Shown here: positions 11,890-23,756 of the stretch, piece after piece
How positions within the stretch are numbered: position 1 is the first letter of the stretch
How the letters are laid out: every line of letters begins with the position of its first letter
NCBI GenBank assembly: GCA_021234155.1
Contig: JAJEKV010000028.1
Location: 4,178,567-4,242,566, forward strand
Direction of reading: 5' to 3'
DNA: 64,000 nucleotides
Origin: Isoetes taiwanensis
Taxonomy: Eukaryota > Streptophyta > Lycopodiopsida > Isoetales > Isoetaceae
The notes under the pieces: model-generated
What the model was told of the DNA's origin: nothing
Database searches by the model: none
Seen by the model: only the letters and a program-made list of their open reading frames with translations
Program-made: the position numbers and the translations under genes

Positions 11890-12250
11890 CTTGATTTAAG
11901 TGACAATGGACTTTCTTGTAGGGTCTCTATAATTCTTTCTATAGGCCAATGTAGTTCTTTGGACTTGTTCGATGTTAGCAACCAAAATCAGCTGAAACAT
12001 TCCGTGACACTTCGCATCTCTGAATCTTCCGGCATCGCCCCTTGCAAATAACCGCTTAAACGTAGTATATATGCTGATCTTTCAAGAAACAACCTCATGT
12101 GAGTCATTTCTTCCGAAGCTTGAAATCTAACCTTCTTTCAAGCAGTGCTGATGTTGCAAATAACAAGTTGAAAGGCACTATTCTTCTTTCTCTTGGGAAA
12201 AAATTTGGTTCTAATTCATTTGAACATAATCCTCATCTATGTGGCGCGTA
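11890..12250 (+). pseudogene. LRR receptor-like kinase fragment
   Basis: Three leucine-rich repeat pieces are readable: DLSDNGLSCRVSIILSIG followed by QCSSLDLFDVSN (about 11892-11980), YADLSRNNLM (about 12068-12100), and NNKLKGTILLSLGKKFGSNS with EHNPHLCGA (about 12155-12249). The last is the typical end of an LRR ectodomain, where the repeat cap is followed by a NP-x-LCG motif just before the membrane span. Stops and at least two frameshifts separate the pieces. A hydrophobic stretch near 12320-12360 might be the decayed membrane segment, but no kinase domain follows. Intact relatives are plasma-membrane receptors for peptides or steroids. This is a non-functional scrap. Confidence 0.78.
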
Positions 12251-13057
12251 ATTAATAAAGTTGCCTTTGAAGCATGGAGTTTATTTCTAGCCAGAACTAC
12301 CATTGTAATTATTAAAGCATGGGCCTTGGAGTTCTATTTTGTATTCCTTGTTTTTGTTATGTTTAGAGGGCATCACCATCTACCGACTTCCATATTGCAC
12401 ACATCGCATTTCGGAGCATATTTTCATATGTTGAACTATTCAAAATGCTAAACCTGCTTAACATAATACAAGCATAATTTTGATCTCAATCTCAAATCCT
12501 ATTTAATTACTATAAACACACCAAAACCAAAGGTAAAGAAAAGAAATAACCAAAAATATTTACATGTCAAAACAACTCTAACACAACTAACAATGGTGCA
12601 TGTAAAATAAAACTTACGACCGCTAACGGCAATAAGAACAACAAGAAATGCGGGACAAATAACAAACCTATTTAAATCAAGTAACAAAACAACACAAAGC
12701 AAAAATCAACTTCAAATGGCAATAGACATCGACAAGCACAAACCCTAAGAAAAACTTCCATGTCTACATCTTAGAAGAGACCAAATGCAAGAAAAGGCAA
12801 ATGAAATTTAAAGACATTATGAAAAACCTTTTATAACACAACCAAAGACAAAGACTGGCCATAACAACTCCTTTACATCCCCGCTCTTCCAAAACTAGGG
12901 AAGTACCTGTTCTTAAACATTGTGGTTGGCTTTCAAATGGTTTGAAAAACGTAAAAACAATTCACTATCTTTTGGTATCCAATCACCTTGTCCCACTATC
13001 CCGCTTTTATTTTCCTCGTGGCATCCGCTGCCTTTTGCTAGTTTAATTATTGAAGGC

Positions 13058-13087
13058 TATGTATATGTATATGTATATATGTATATT
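13058..13087. repeat. TATG/TATA microsatellite
   Basis: Alternating TATG and TATA units, an ordinary simple repeat. Confidence 0.9.
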
Positions 13088-13669
13088 AATACAAGCTCCT
13101 TTGTACTATGACTATGCGTATCAAGTCGACCGGTCATTCGTTGTCTAAATTGCCTCATGAGTTTACAATGAAGATCTTAGCAGCGGTTTTATTTATCTAT
13201 ATTACACGATCCTATTGGGTAAAGACCTAATAGAAAAACCGTGTTTTGTCATTCCTTTAATGTAGACTGCATACCCTCCTACATATGAGTGCATTCTCTC
13301 GCTAAATTTGGATCTTTAAACTCGAAGTTGTTCACCACGAAATCCAACCTATACTGTAATCTAAAAGTTTAGCAGATCCCATCCAAAAGTTCCCTAAGGG
13401 GAAAGCTCCCGATTTTGCCTTTTCGTGGATAATTACTATTAAAAATGTCTAGAAGTAATCGGGTAGCAAAAATAGAAAAAGCTGTGACGCTTCCCTTTGA
13501 AAGCCGTAGTTATTTTTGCCATTTTATAAACTCCTAACAAAGTTTAGGTCCGGTAACCTTGGTTAGTTGCTATTTCATTATAATACTTTGTTTGATAGTC
13601 TAATTTAAAGTTTGTACCTGGCATGGCAAGCATGAAGTCGACCTCCAAAAACATCACCACACTCAAAGA

Positions 13670-13830
13670 TGAAAGATTCCCCTAGATTTCCTCAAGATTA
13701 ACAAGGTTCGTTGTAGATTCGCGAACATTCTATTTAGATTCTCCTAGATTCTCACAGATTCTACAAAGATTCCCCTAGATTCTCCAAGATCCCATCAAGA
13801 TTCCCTCTCGATTCTCAAAGACTTTCCTAG
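13670..13830. repeat. degenerate AGATTCYCCT tandem repeat
   Basis: About ten imperfect copies of a 10-15 base unit built on AGATTCTCC or AGATTCCC (for example near 13673, 13739, 13755, 13773 and 13797). The core GATTCTC is also the core of the palindrome array at 38.6-38.9 kb. Confidence 0.7.
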
Positions 13831-15586
13831 ATTTTCTACTATGATAGAGTGTATTAAGCCGACTAGCCATTTGTGGTCGAAATTCTATGTGAGTAATTCA
13901 CAATAAAGAGAAAAAATGGAATTTAAAGACCGTGATCCCATTAGGCAGGCAAATAAGAAAGTCAACCCGGATTTGAATTAAAATCGAAGTTGTTCATTAT
14001 CGCGACCGTCGGAACGAGAAATCAATCAATGGCTCAGCCTGTTAAAATCGATAGTCGGATTCAAAGTGGAAGTCAAACACAAAGTCGCGCAGTTCAATAA
14101 GCCCATCAAAAATCAACTCAACCGCGGAAAGTCAATTGTAAAGCCAAAATCAAACACAATAGTAAAGTCAAATACGATTTCAAATTCATGCATCGGTCTA
14201 TTATAAACCATCAGATGTATTTTGGAATGTACACAAAACTCGAGCATAGTTCACATAATCCGACACACCAAATCGCCATCCTGATATAATTCTTTTTGCA
14301 CTTCTAGCCTCTGTCAGCCACCTTTTTACTTTAGTCAAACCTACTATTTCATTAATAAATTGACGATACCGGGAATCAACCTTTTGCTAGTTATGACTCT
14401 AGCCAAGTAATTAACTTTTCTTTGGAACATTTTTGTCAACTACTTGTAAATTCATAATTTGACTAGTCAATGAAACTTCGTAATTCTAAACATACTTGCA
14501 TTTGCTATTCTTTAAGGAATTTAGGACATAGGACAATAGGTCTTTAGTCAAAACCGGCCTATTCAAGAGAGCTTAACTCTAGCTGAAAATAATTTCTAAG
14601 TTATACTAATGCAAAGACGACAAGAGAAAGCGGGCTTAATTATGGACTATCATTCGATACAATAAAATAAAGAAAATAATTGCTAATTGTATACTTATTC
14701 AAGTGTCTCTTTTCTTGAGCATCTATGCACCGTGGGTTTGACATGTGGCTCTTAGAAGATAATGAAAAAGAGTTCGCTCTTGCCCACAAGAGCTTCGACC
14801 CCAAGGTTTGTGAGTGTCAATTTAAAGCTCTCTAAAATTCATCACTCAAAGAGGCATTACATTGATTTCATAAAGAAAAACTGAGATTGAGGAGAAGATG
14901 AGGGATAGAGATCATGGAGTCAAGAGGATGATGAAGGGTACGGTATATAGCAATGTACCATTTAGGTTGCTATTGTTGAGATCAAGGAAAAGGAATGTGG
15001 TGATGATATGCATGAACACAAAGACAACAATGATCAATTTGCTTCCTCCCTCGTATGGTAATTCCTTCCTTAACTCGCATTGTTTCTCACATATTGCCCA
15101 CCGCTTTATATAAAAGTTTACATTCCAACTAATAGGTGCTTTTAAGTTTAGCAACAATCTATACCTCAAGTAACGTAAGCACGATGGATATCGGATTAGC
15201 TTTACATTAATTCCTTTCAATTGTATCTTATTTTGATTATTCTTTTTATACTTTTCTCCTCACGAATTTACAAAGATTTTTTCCCGGTTTTTCAAATTCC
15301 TTTGTCGCTTCTTTCTTTTTTTCTTTATTATTATTTGAAATTCAGGTATTTATTAAGAACATTGCTCAAGTAGGGACTTTTATGGTTGTATTGATAATAT
15401 GATGCTCCAAGATGTACAAACATAAGTTGGATAATATGCTCTGCATTCCATCGGACTTCGATAAGCATCCAGATGTTCTTGCAATTAGCTAGGCGAAGTT
15501 TGAACGTGGCCTCGGAATAAATAATCGCCTCCTGGCTCTCGGCCTAAAATAACAATCAAAAGTAAGCATGCTTAGAGTCATCAAAA

Positions 15587-15955
15587 GTGTGGACACAATC
15601 AAAAAGTAAGGTACTATATTCTTACCGATGACCATTGTCAAATGAATCAATGTTGATAATATGCCACTAGCAAAATGTACGAATTGCATTTGAAGTCTCT
15701 ACACCATCCCAATGAATGACGACCTAAGAAGGGTTCTGACCTAGGAATACAACATACCACTTTAATTACTTTTGAAGGCGCACCATATGCATTTTGATGT
15801 TACAAAGAGTGTGGACACAATCAAAGGCAAGACGCTAGAGAGTCCTCGCTGATGATCATTTTCAAATGAATCATTAAAGTTGGACAATATGTCACTAGAA
15901 AAAATGCATTAATTGCATTCGGGTCTTCACACCATCCCAATGAATGAAGACCTCG
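15587..15955. repeat. 222 bp tandem repeat, two copies
   Basis: GTGTGGACACAATC at 15587 recurs at 15809. The following 145 bp also match (TCAAATGAATCA, then ATATG, CACTAG and CACCATCCCAATGAATGA), giving a 222 bp period with clear divergence. A weaker third relative may lie at about 15390-15480. Satellite-like or an old local duplication; no coding content. Confidence 0.75.
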
Positions 15956-16177
15956 AAAGGAGTATCCACGCGGTATCATCACTTTCACTAATTTAAAGTA
16001 GTTTTTAGAAAACGCTACTATCCTTTTGAAAGTATCACAAGCCTATTGTCTTTTACAAAATACATAACGACATCCATCATGTCCGCTTAACCTCCAAATT
16101 AGCAAGTTATTTTTGTATATTGTCAGTGATGAGGCTTAAAAGGCTTGTACAATACATAACAAACCATAAACATATCA

Positions 16178-16516
16178 ATGGAGTGGCATTTGGCCCGTGA
16201 GTACACTAGTAGGTGCTATTATTCATGTTACAAGATAGGACTCCATTTTACAAACAAGATCATCTCAAGATTGAAAGATGGGAGATTATTTTTAAAGATT
16301 GTTATAATGCATCACTTCAAGGATGGCTTATGTTCTTGGATGTCATCCTGTGAAAATATCGGTGACAATTCCCCTAGCTTTGCATTTACATTTTCTTATT
16401 CTGCTGTCCCGGAATATGCCCCGAATTGGAAGGGTGAGATTCTAAGGAAAACAAACGAAATGAAAAATTTTGCTTTCGGCCACCCAGATTTTGATATCTG
16501 GACCCTTTCAACCTAA
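16178..16516 (+). CDS. hypothetical ORF, 112 aa
   Basis: Open frame from ATG 16178 to a stop at 16514. I recognise no family. It ends with an acidic/aromatic stretch (KNFAFGHPDFDIWTLST). There is no hydrophobic signal at the start and no repeat. It lies just below the minus-strand G6PDH relic and points the other way. Chance is a fair explanation. Confidence 0.15.
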   Translation: MEWHLAREYTSRCYYSCYKIGLHFTNKIISRLKDGRLFLKIVIMHHFKDGLCSWMSSCENIGDNSPSFAFTFSYSAVPEYAPNWKGEILRKTNEMKNFAFGHPDFDIWTLST

Positions 16517-16709
16517 TTCCTGAAGAAGAACACTTCTACTTGTTAAAAGTATGATCTTTGTAATTTGAACTTCAAACTTGTGATACTTGCTGGGTGCTGA
16601 GTTTTGAATTTGACTTTTAGGATTGATTTTAACTCTTTGCCCGTGTGGGTAGGTTAGATCTCTATTCTCTGTAGCTCCAAACTAGTTTCATTAAACTTGC
16701 CAGAAAGCT

Positions 16710-17308
16710 TCCGAACTTGCACAGCCAATTTTCTCATAGATCTAAGAACCTTTACCTGGTTGGAATGTAGCATGAGATCAGCACCAGGAAAATTAAGCAT
16801 GCCAGCAGGTGCACAATTACCTTTTCATTCCGTATATCTTCATCGCCTAAACTGACAGGTGGTTCCATTGCTAACAGGGCAATAGTCTGTAACAAATGGC
16901 TTTGAACAATATCCCAAATAACACCTTGTTCATCAAAGTACCTGTTCAAAGACATTACAAAGGAGATGCATGGTTGTGTAAGAACTTGGCAAGTCTGAAC
17001 AGGTATTTCATTGACGATTTATGGCGGCTAAGAATATCATGTTTAAGCAGATAAGAATATCATGGCTAAGCAGACAATATACCTTCCTCTACCTTGCATT
17101 CCCTTAAACCCTCAGCATAAAACAACTACTCTAAGTAAAAGTCACTATATATGAATTAAAAAAAATACCAGCAATGCAATTTAAACAAGCTCACCTGGAA
17201 CATTCCTTATGTAGTTGCGGATTCCAAAGTGGCTCAAAATAAGGTTTGAAAACCGCAGAACAGTAAGATTCCCAATAAGTTCCTTCCCTCAGTGCTGTGG
17301 TCAATTGA
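16710..17308 (-). pseudogene. glucose-6-phosphate 1-dehydrogenase exons, decayed fragment
   Basis: Three exon-like segments lie in correct order on the minus strand. Segment 1 (17308-17195) reads through an IDH core, then GKELIGNLTVLRFSNLI and YIRNV, and ends at a GTGAGC donor. Segment 2 (16941-16821) reads [18 protein letters not shown], then [17 protein letters not shown], with a CAG acceptor and a GTAATT donor. Segment 3 starts at 16755 after CAG and reads VKVLRSMRK in the matching phase. These are adjacent blocks of plant G6PDH, the NADP-linked first step of the oxidative pentose phosphate pathway. The exon expected between segments 1 and 2 is missing or unrecognisable. Segment 1 has extra bases after the IDH and single-base indels near LSHFGIR and at its donor. 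N-terminal NADP-binding and C-terminal parts are absent. Confidence 0.8.
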
Positions 17309-20140
17309 CTTTGCACCAAAACAATTAACCAGATCTTTCAAGGAGTACCAAAATATCTAGAAATGCTAAAAAGCAGTTGATAGCTGCAGCACTTTGGTAA
17401 ATTGCCACTTCCTGTTCCATAGAGATCCTTGACGTTCACAGTATTCACAATATCAAAAACAGAGTACGCAGTTAAATCGATATAGAAAACAAATGGGAAC
17501 AACTAGCACATAATAGAATCGCAAAGACTAAGGCACAACAGAGCCAGCCATCTCTGTTCAGTATGCCGATGTAGCCATCCACTGGCCCAAATTTCCCACA
17601 ATAAGCCCTTTTAAAAAGATGTAAATTTTTCTTCTAATGGCTGATAATATGCACAGTCCAGAATATATCCCAGGAGTCTCATAGCTCGATATACATGAGT
17701 CGCCATATTTGGCCCAGATGAAAATTACCACAGAGAACCGACTGCCGGAGCAAGAGTCGAAGAAAATGAAGAAAGCAATCAGAAGAAATAAAACCAAGCC
17801 ACCTCTAATCATCAGCGACACATTGCTATACTCAGTTTTGAGACTCTCAAAGTCTAACAAAAGGAGAGCATAAGAAAATGACTACCATGGCTTACGGCAG
17901 GAGCCTTCTTGAAGATCTGAGGTTGTAACTCATTTACGAAAAATTGAGGGATCAAATGCCCTCATCGCTGAGCAGAGCAATGCTGCTTCTGTAATAGCGC
18001 TTTGAGAATCTCTGCTTCACCCTCAGAAGAACTTTGAATGCTCTGGTGCATACAATTCCCTTTGTGCATTGTTGAAATGCCTAAATATGTGGTGGTAGAA
18101 AAAACAAACACCGTTAGAGCACTTCTGCTGACACCTCTGCCCTAAAATAGCCCAAATGCTTTTTCTTACTAAGAATCGACACCCAAGAAGATGTATCGGA
18201 AAATTTACTATCTGTGATGTATAGGGATGCCCACCGGTGGGACTGGTGGGGTTCCGCTGTCGGGCGGTTGAGCTGGTCACCGCTACACCGGAAAGTGCGA
18301 CCGGTGGCATCCCCCTACAACATGGAAAATAGGTTTCGCTCCAAAGATTTTTCCGTGCTGGGCCGATGGCGGGCGATGGTAATCAGCCGAGCCGCGGTTT
18401 CTTTGACTTTTTTCCTTTTTATTGATGCGGAGGTGCTACATGGTGGCAATGGCGCCAAGCATCGCTTTAATGGCATTTGTTTTCGCCTGTATACTGTCAT
18501 TTTGTATGATGGCGCCGTCAGCGATGGCGCTTTAGTCGTGTTTTCTTTTTAACATTCTTTTCAAACCTGTGGTTTTCTTTAACGCTCTTTTTGCTTTAAT
18601 CTCGGTAACGCATTGCGTAAGAAACAGTGGCAGGTATATGGAGTACAAGAAAGAATTTCTCGGCCAATTCAGAAGAAATCTTTGGCAGGATCTAGAATGG
18701 CTTCATATTCCTTATTATTTCCATTTGTGAGATGTATCCTCTCGCGAAATCCAACTTTTTTTCTTCTTTTCTTGCATTTCGGGCGTCACAAGCTACAAGT
18801 GTTTCAAAACGTATAGAATTTCTTTCTTTTCCTTTCTCTTACTGCTTTTTTAGAGCTTGAACCCTCTTGAATTATTTTTACCGGATTCCTCCGCAAAGAT
18901 GAGGATTTAGATGGGAATGCATGCCCCGGGTGAAGGGGATCCAGTCACTTTTTGGTTTGGTTTTGTGGGTTCAATCCTACCATTAGCTGCGTATATCTCT
19001 GTGAACTGCTATAACCGGGAGTAAGTCGAAGTTTTAGTAGGTGCGAATCGCTCTTCCCCCTTTCCATTCCGCGGATGTATTGATAGGACACGCATGTAAT
19101 AGATCATCTTCCTAACGTAAAAGCCACCCTCATTTCCCACATGTTGTACTCCAAGGCAAAGTGAACGTAAACTAAATAAGCTTTGACGCTCTCTTAGCAT
19201 TTTAGCAAAACCGGTGAAGGTTCAAATTGAAGGTCAAATCCAAGCAGCTTCTGATAGCAAACTCGTCGTAAGAAAGCCTCTATTTGTGATAATTTGTCCA
19301 TTTGTCCATCAGCCGATTTGAATAGATCTAAAACAGATCGCCTTGAGTTGAAGCTCGCCATGGTTCCAAACAAATCGATTTTTTTAAAAAGAAAAAGATT
19401 TCTTTGGTTTAATGCCACCTCATAAGAGGACCATTAATTTTGATGCAACCTATCTATGACATTGATTTGCACTTAAATAGGTGCGGACCAACTGGCCACT
19501 AATCTAACACATTCAATCTGGGCGAGATCAAAAGCCCCAAATAAGGGGCTGCTTTGGGGTGGATTGAGGTGGCTTTTGCCACTACTATCGATTCAAATAT
19601 AGACCGTCTCATGTTGCACACACCTCAAGGCCGGATATAAGGGGCAGCCTTTATATAATTGTATATATATACCGGGGACAGTGAAGAGTGAAATAAAAAT
19701 TGAGAAACATGAGATATATAGGTGGTATGCATTCTCCACCAAAAAATATGGTTCTCAATTATCCATAAAGATCAAAGTCTTATCATTTTCGAATCTAATC
19801 CCCGCGTTTGGTAATAAAGCACAATAGAGGTACTGTAAGTCCGAATTTGGCCGATTGAAACGGCCGGTATGATCCACGGTTTCACATATCAGATTCTTCA
19901 GAATCAAGGTTTTGGATGCGTGAACGTACTACATCGGCATTGGTCTCCCATGATATGCCATCAATTGGCACCAAATTGATCCAGCCACATCGCTAACCAT
20001 AAGGTTGATTCATCCTATTTCAGCCTTCTCATTCCCACCAGAATATTGTTCAAAAAATCCAAATGTAAGAAATAAGTAAGCACAAATACCTCATTAATCC
20101 ATTTGATATAATAATTTGGACCTGCTCAATAATTGACTTC
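17309..20140. other. no recognisable gene; one inverted-repeat element
   Basis: Mixed sequence. The inverted repeat at 18222-18316 is listed separately. A 75-codon minus frame (19418-19194) contains a plausible N-terminus beginning MASFNSRRSVLDLFK but has no family I know and no continuation I can see. Confidence 0.35.
18222..18316. repeat. short inverted-repeat element (about 95 bp)
   Basis: TAGGGATGCCCACCGGT at 18222-18238 is mirrored by ACCGGTGGCATCCCCCTA at 18300-18317 (about 15 of 17 pairs), enclosing a GC-rich loop that repeats GGTGGGACTGGTGGGG. It may be a small MITE or a fold-back. No flanking target duplication is obvious. Confidence 0.5.
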
Positions 20141-21290
20141 CTAGCAAGTCATCCATGTATCTAAATGTAGACTTGAACATCTCTCAGCCTTCCCATCACT
20201 TTGTATCAATAGATTTTAATGAACCTAGATTCAAACTAGGCTAAATATAGGTTAAAAGATCGGCTCTTGATGCAAACCCCATAGGGATCCCACAAATTTG
20301 ATCCAGTATCTTGTCCCATCATGATGAAGGCTAGCCAGAGTAATCAGATATTAGCCCGATAAAAGTTTTAATATAAGGTCCAACATTTACCTTTCGGATC
20401 AACTTTAAACCACTTGCTGGATGTGTATAGTTCACCTTCCTTTTGATCCACAACTTATTGTTGCAGGTGTAAACCGACGCTGGCCCCTGCAGAATTACCG
20501 ATCTGAGTTATACCACAGCATATGCCGTAACTCGCTAGCTGAATAAGCTTTCATAGCACTGTGATATCCCATAACAAAATAAATCGCGGATCCCTATGTA
20601 AGGTTTAAGACAACGCCATATATGGACTCCAATCAACTGCCAGGGTTAAATTTCCTGTTAAGTTACGTAACGTATCATAGGATCTCTTGGCTAAGTATCG
20701 TGCCACAGCTCAATGATCACATTAAGCACAAGCTTTGTAATTACAACCCAGAGTTGTGTATAAACCGCACTACATTAAAGTAATCCAACGAAAATCTCTT
20801 TGTGGGCTTTATAAACTCCCAATAGGTAAGGTAAGCTGCTCATTACACCCAAATTTCGCATAATCTATAATCTATTGTATTTCATTATTAACTTCCAAAC
20901 AATAAGAACCGTCTATGTCCAATTCCTTCTAAACTTGCTATTAAGCCTCTTGTAAGCAAGATTTCTGATATAATTGGGACATATAAAGGATGGATTGTTA
21001 GTGGCCTTGTCAACACCAGCAATATACATGTATTTGTTGAGCCATTCTAGGTATTCGATGACATTCGAGACATTTAAAGGAAATTTCCTCGAGGCTTCCT
21101 CTTTTTGAGCTGCCTTTACCAGGGTATATGTCTTTTCTGATGCAATACCTTTAATGGATTCCCTGTCTATGTCGGTTATATGTGGGTATACAAACTGGTT
21201 TATCTCCAAGATTCTATCCACAGCTGAAAATATTTCCTCTTTGAACTCCTTCCACACCAGGCATTTGTCAAGGATGTGGTTCGCACTCAA
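20140..21290 (-). pseudogene. Penelope-like retroelement reverse transcriptase, degenerate
   Basis: Read downward from 21290: a 125-codon open frame ends with GVDKATNNPSFICPNYI, like the DK block before the RT fingers. A KAHKE then FRWITL stretch (about 20790-20840) and VVITKLVLN (about 20735-20765) follow, then DQICGIPMGFASRADLL (about 20255-20305) and FKSTFRYMDDLLGSQLL (about 20129-20180). The order, the IPMG motif and the (F)RYxDDL catalytic motif fit Penelope-like RTs better than LTR or LINE RTs. Both catalytic Asp residues of YMDD survive (20148-20159), but frameshifts and stops break the frame. No GIY-YIG endonuclease is visible. A diverged organellar or retron-like RT is the alternative. 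Confidence 0.6.
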
Positions 21291-22045
21291 AATAGTGGCA
21301 AATTACGCACTCAAATTTGCTTCTCTTTTACTATTGACATCCTCAGAGTGCATATATATGGCTAAACCTCAGTCCACACAACCGCTAAATTGAGGTTATA
21401 AGCATGGGCGTGCGCTATTTCTCTTTGGGCTTAATACATGATAGAATGTAGGTTTGTAAAGAGAGTCCTCATGTTCTCCGTAGACCGCCAGAGAACATGA
21501 TATCATTCATGATGTCTTCCAACATTACCAAGTACATTTTACGTGGCATGATGTACGATTTTAGGCACATATATTGTTTAAAATCTTGATAAAAACAGTA
21601 ATATTCTTATCTTTTCTCGACGACTCTTCCCTAAGATGTAATCTGCCAAGAGCATCCTTTTGAATGCATTTTTAAATATGTAAATTAAATAGTATATTCC
21701 CATTAAAGTCTCTTGTTAGTATCAGGTTTAGAGCTAAAAAAGATTAGAAGAGCCAAACAAAGTGGAATCACTATTGGGACCAAGGTAGGTAATGATCCGG
21801 CAAAAGGATCTATTTCATACCCAACTAAATCGCCGCTTGTATCCTCGTGTAATCCAAGGGGATTATTCTTAGAGCATTATTAATACATGATATCTTCTAG
21901 ATATATGTAAAGAATACAAGTCCAACCTCTTGGGAGTAAAACAAATCATATGTTTATATTAAAAGAATAGATATCATACATAATATCCTCTAGATAGATG
22001 CATAAATTCAAATTTCAGAAAATAAAGTTCTGTAATAAACACATA
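21291..22045. other. no recognisable gene
   Basis: A/T-rich. GTAGGTAATGATCCGGC near 21784 also occurs at about 29826, inside the repeat block D, so a fragment of that repeat may lie here. Confidence 0.4.
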
Positions 22046-22047
22046 CC

Positions 22048-23560
22048 TCATGCATCATACTTTAGTACTTGTACAATATTGCCATCAGTCTTGTGTGAAT
22101 TGGTCTTGTTCTCCTCACACCGAAAGTCCAACATTCTGTGAGTTTCTAGTCCCTCCACAGCACAAGAGGAATTTTCATGCACACCGGTAGAACCACACCT
22201 AAGTGGTGCATTCATTTTAAATTGTGAGCCTCTGGAATTTGAGGTATTGCCTTTGTAAGACATCTTGCTGCTGCTATTACTAGTTGTACTATAGGTGCTT
22301 TTCAGAAAAACTGATGGGTTTTATGGTCTTTTCAAGAGATACTCTACTATCAAGTCTTTAGATATTGCTTTTAAAATCAGCTTCTCAAGATTCATGTGGT
22401 CATCTTCTATGGTCATCCCAATAAGCACTCTTTCATACTTCCCCGTATTTTTTCAGCATGCTACTCTCCTCGAGTTGTCTTGAGCTAATCTCTCTAAATG
22501 CAAACCATCCTGGGTTTGTTACGACATATTAGGAAAAATGAGTTTTAGATTATTGAGCATATGCTACATGCCTTGGTCAAACCATATCACAGCTTCACAT
22601 GCATCCTTGCTTTGTCTCTCGATCCCTCGATATGCATTTACACACATGGTCCTCCATATGCGTTTCAAATAGAAATCATTTCTAGTAATGTTTCCATATG
22701 CCATGTGTCCCTTTTGTGCCAGAATCATGAGGTCACTTCTGGTGCATTTCTTTTCAAAAAACTGTGTTGTGACAGCAAGTTTGACTCTTGTTTTCTTTAT
22801 CTTATCCATACGGAATATAGAGGTTGTTGCATCATGTATCTTTCCTTTTGTGAGACCTCCAAGAAGAATCCATGCATCTTTACTAATGGGAGCTAAAGCC
22901 CAATGTTCTTGGTTCTCCATATGGCTTGATTACATAAAAGCCCTTGGCTCTCAACCAGTCTGTGAGGAATCAAAGGAAACTTTAGGCAGTTTCTCAAAGT
23001 GAACTTGAAGTCCATACCTTTATCTTTATTTTCTTGAGATTTACTAGGATGCAGAACAACCATGTCTTCTTCAGTAAGTATATCAGCATCAAAGAGATCA
23101 TCCTCACAAGGATTTTCTATGGAATATTTCTCAAATTGCTTGCACGAAATGCCTCTTCATCCTGCATTGGTATTTTTATTTTAATAAGGCCCTCAAGAGC
23201 AGTTACACCAAGTACGTACTAGCCTCATATTCCATCTTCTACTTTTAGCCCCATTCATAAATTTCTTCAATAAAGGGAACTACCTCCTCTTCCTTATCGG
23301 ATATCTTGTTAATACGAGGTAAAAGTAGTAACCACTCACTAAAACCAAGGTGGGTCACTGCAGAGAATTGATCATGAGACCTAATTGCTTCCTTTTCTAA
23401 GTTGATTTCATGCACTTTCATGTTTTTAATACAGCATATCACATATTGGACAGCGTGATTTGGGCATTCGATCCTATTCTTGTCGTAGCCTATGGCAATC
23501 GGCTCATCATTCCATGTAGGAGGAATTATCTTGAATTCCTCATCATCAAAGGCATCCTGT
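22048..23560 (-). pseudogene. unidentified decayed coding block
   Basis: Several linked minus-strand stretches have the look of real protein: after a CAG acceptor-like site near 23550, a frame covering DDEEFKIIPPTWNDEPIAIG, RIECPNHAVQYVICCIKNMK, FSEWLLLLPRINKISDKEEE and EEIYEWG (to about 23245); then LEGLIKIKIPMQDEEAFRAS and EEDMVVLHPSKSQENKDKGM (about 23010-23210); then a 118-codon frame (22920-22564) with DAWILLGGLTKGKIHD; and a 71-codon frame (22263-22048) rich in Ser, Asn and Lys. They succeed one another in order but change frame and contain stops. I do not recognise the family. A retrotransposon gag-like or transposase-associated protein is possible, a decayed host gene equally so. Confidence 0.4.
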
Positions 23561-23756
23561 ATTTACATGTTCACATATTCCGTGTCAGTCTATAAATATT
23601 ATCAAGATATAAAGTTATATGTACAAAACGGTGTGCCATAAACTGTAGGTCCCAAGTAGCATCTTAGCAAATCATACTTGCTCAAACAACTAGAACATGG
23701 TACTTAGATATACGCTGGATGTCTCCTAGTGAGATGAAATATCTAAAAAAAAACCC

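Larger units (their letters stand above)
12251..15580. other. no recognisable gene; degenerate repeats
   Basis: A/T-rich. It contains a (TATG/TA)n microsatellite at 13058-13087 and a degenerate tandem stretch at 13670-13830. Around 13117-13190 and 13850-13915 lie two diverged direct repeats (cores near TCAAGTCGACCGGTCATTCG and TTAAGCCGACTAGCCATTTG). Frames of 60 to 102 codons here have no recognised family. Confidence 0.4.

Noticed and set aside
12499-12702. 67-codon hydrophobic minus frame
   Set aside because: Low-complexity A/T-rich sequence translates to Phe/Leu/Val; no other support for a membrane protein.
19194-19418. First exon of a minus-strand gene (MASFNSRRSVLDLFK)
   Set aside because: No donor-acceptor chain or recognisable continuation found toward lower coordinates.
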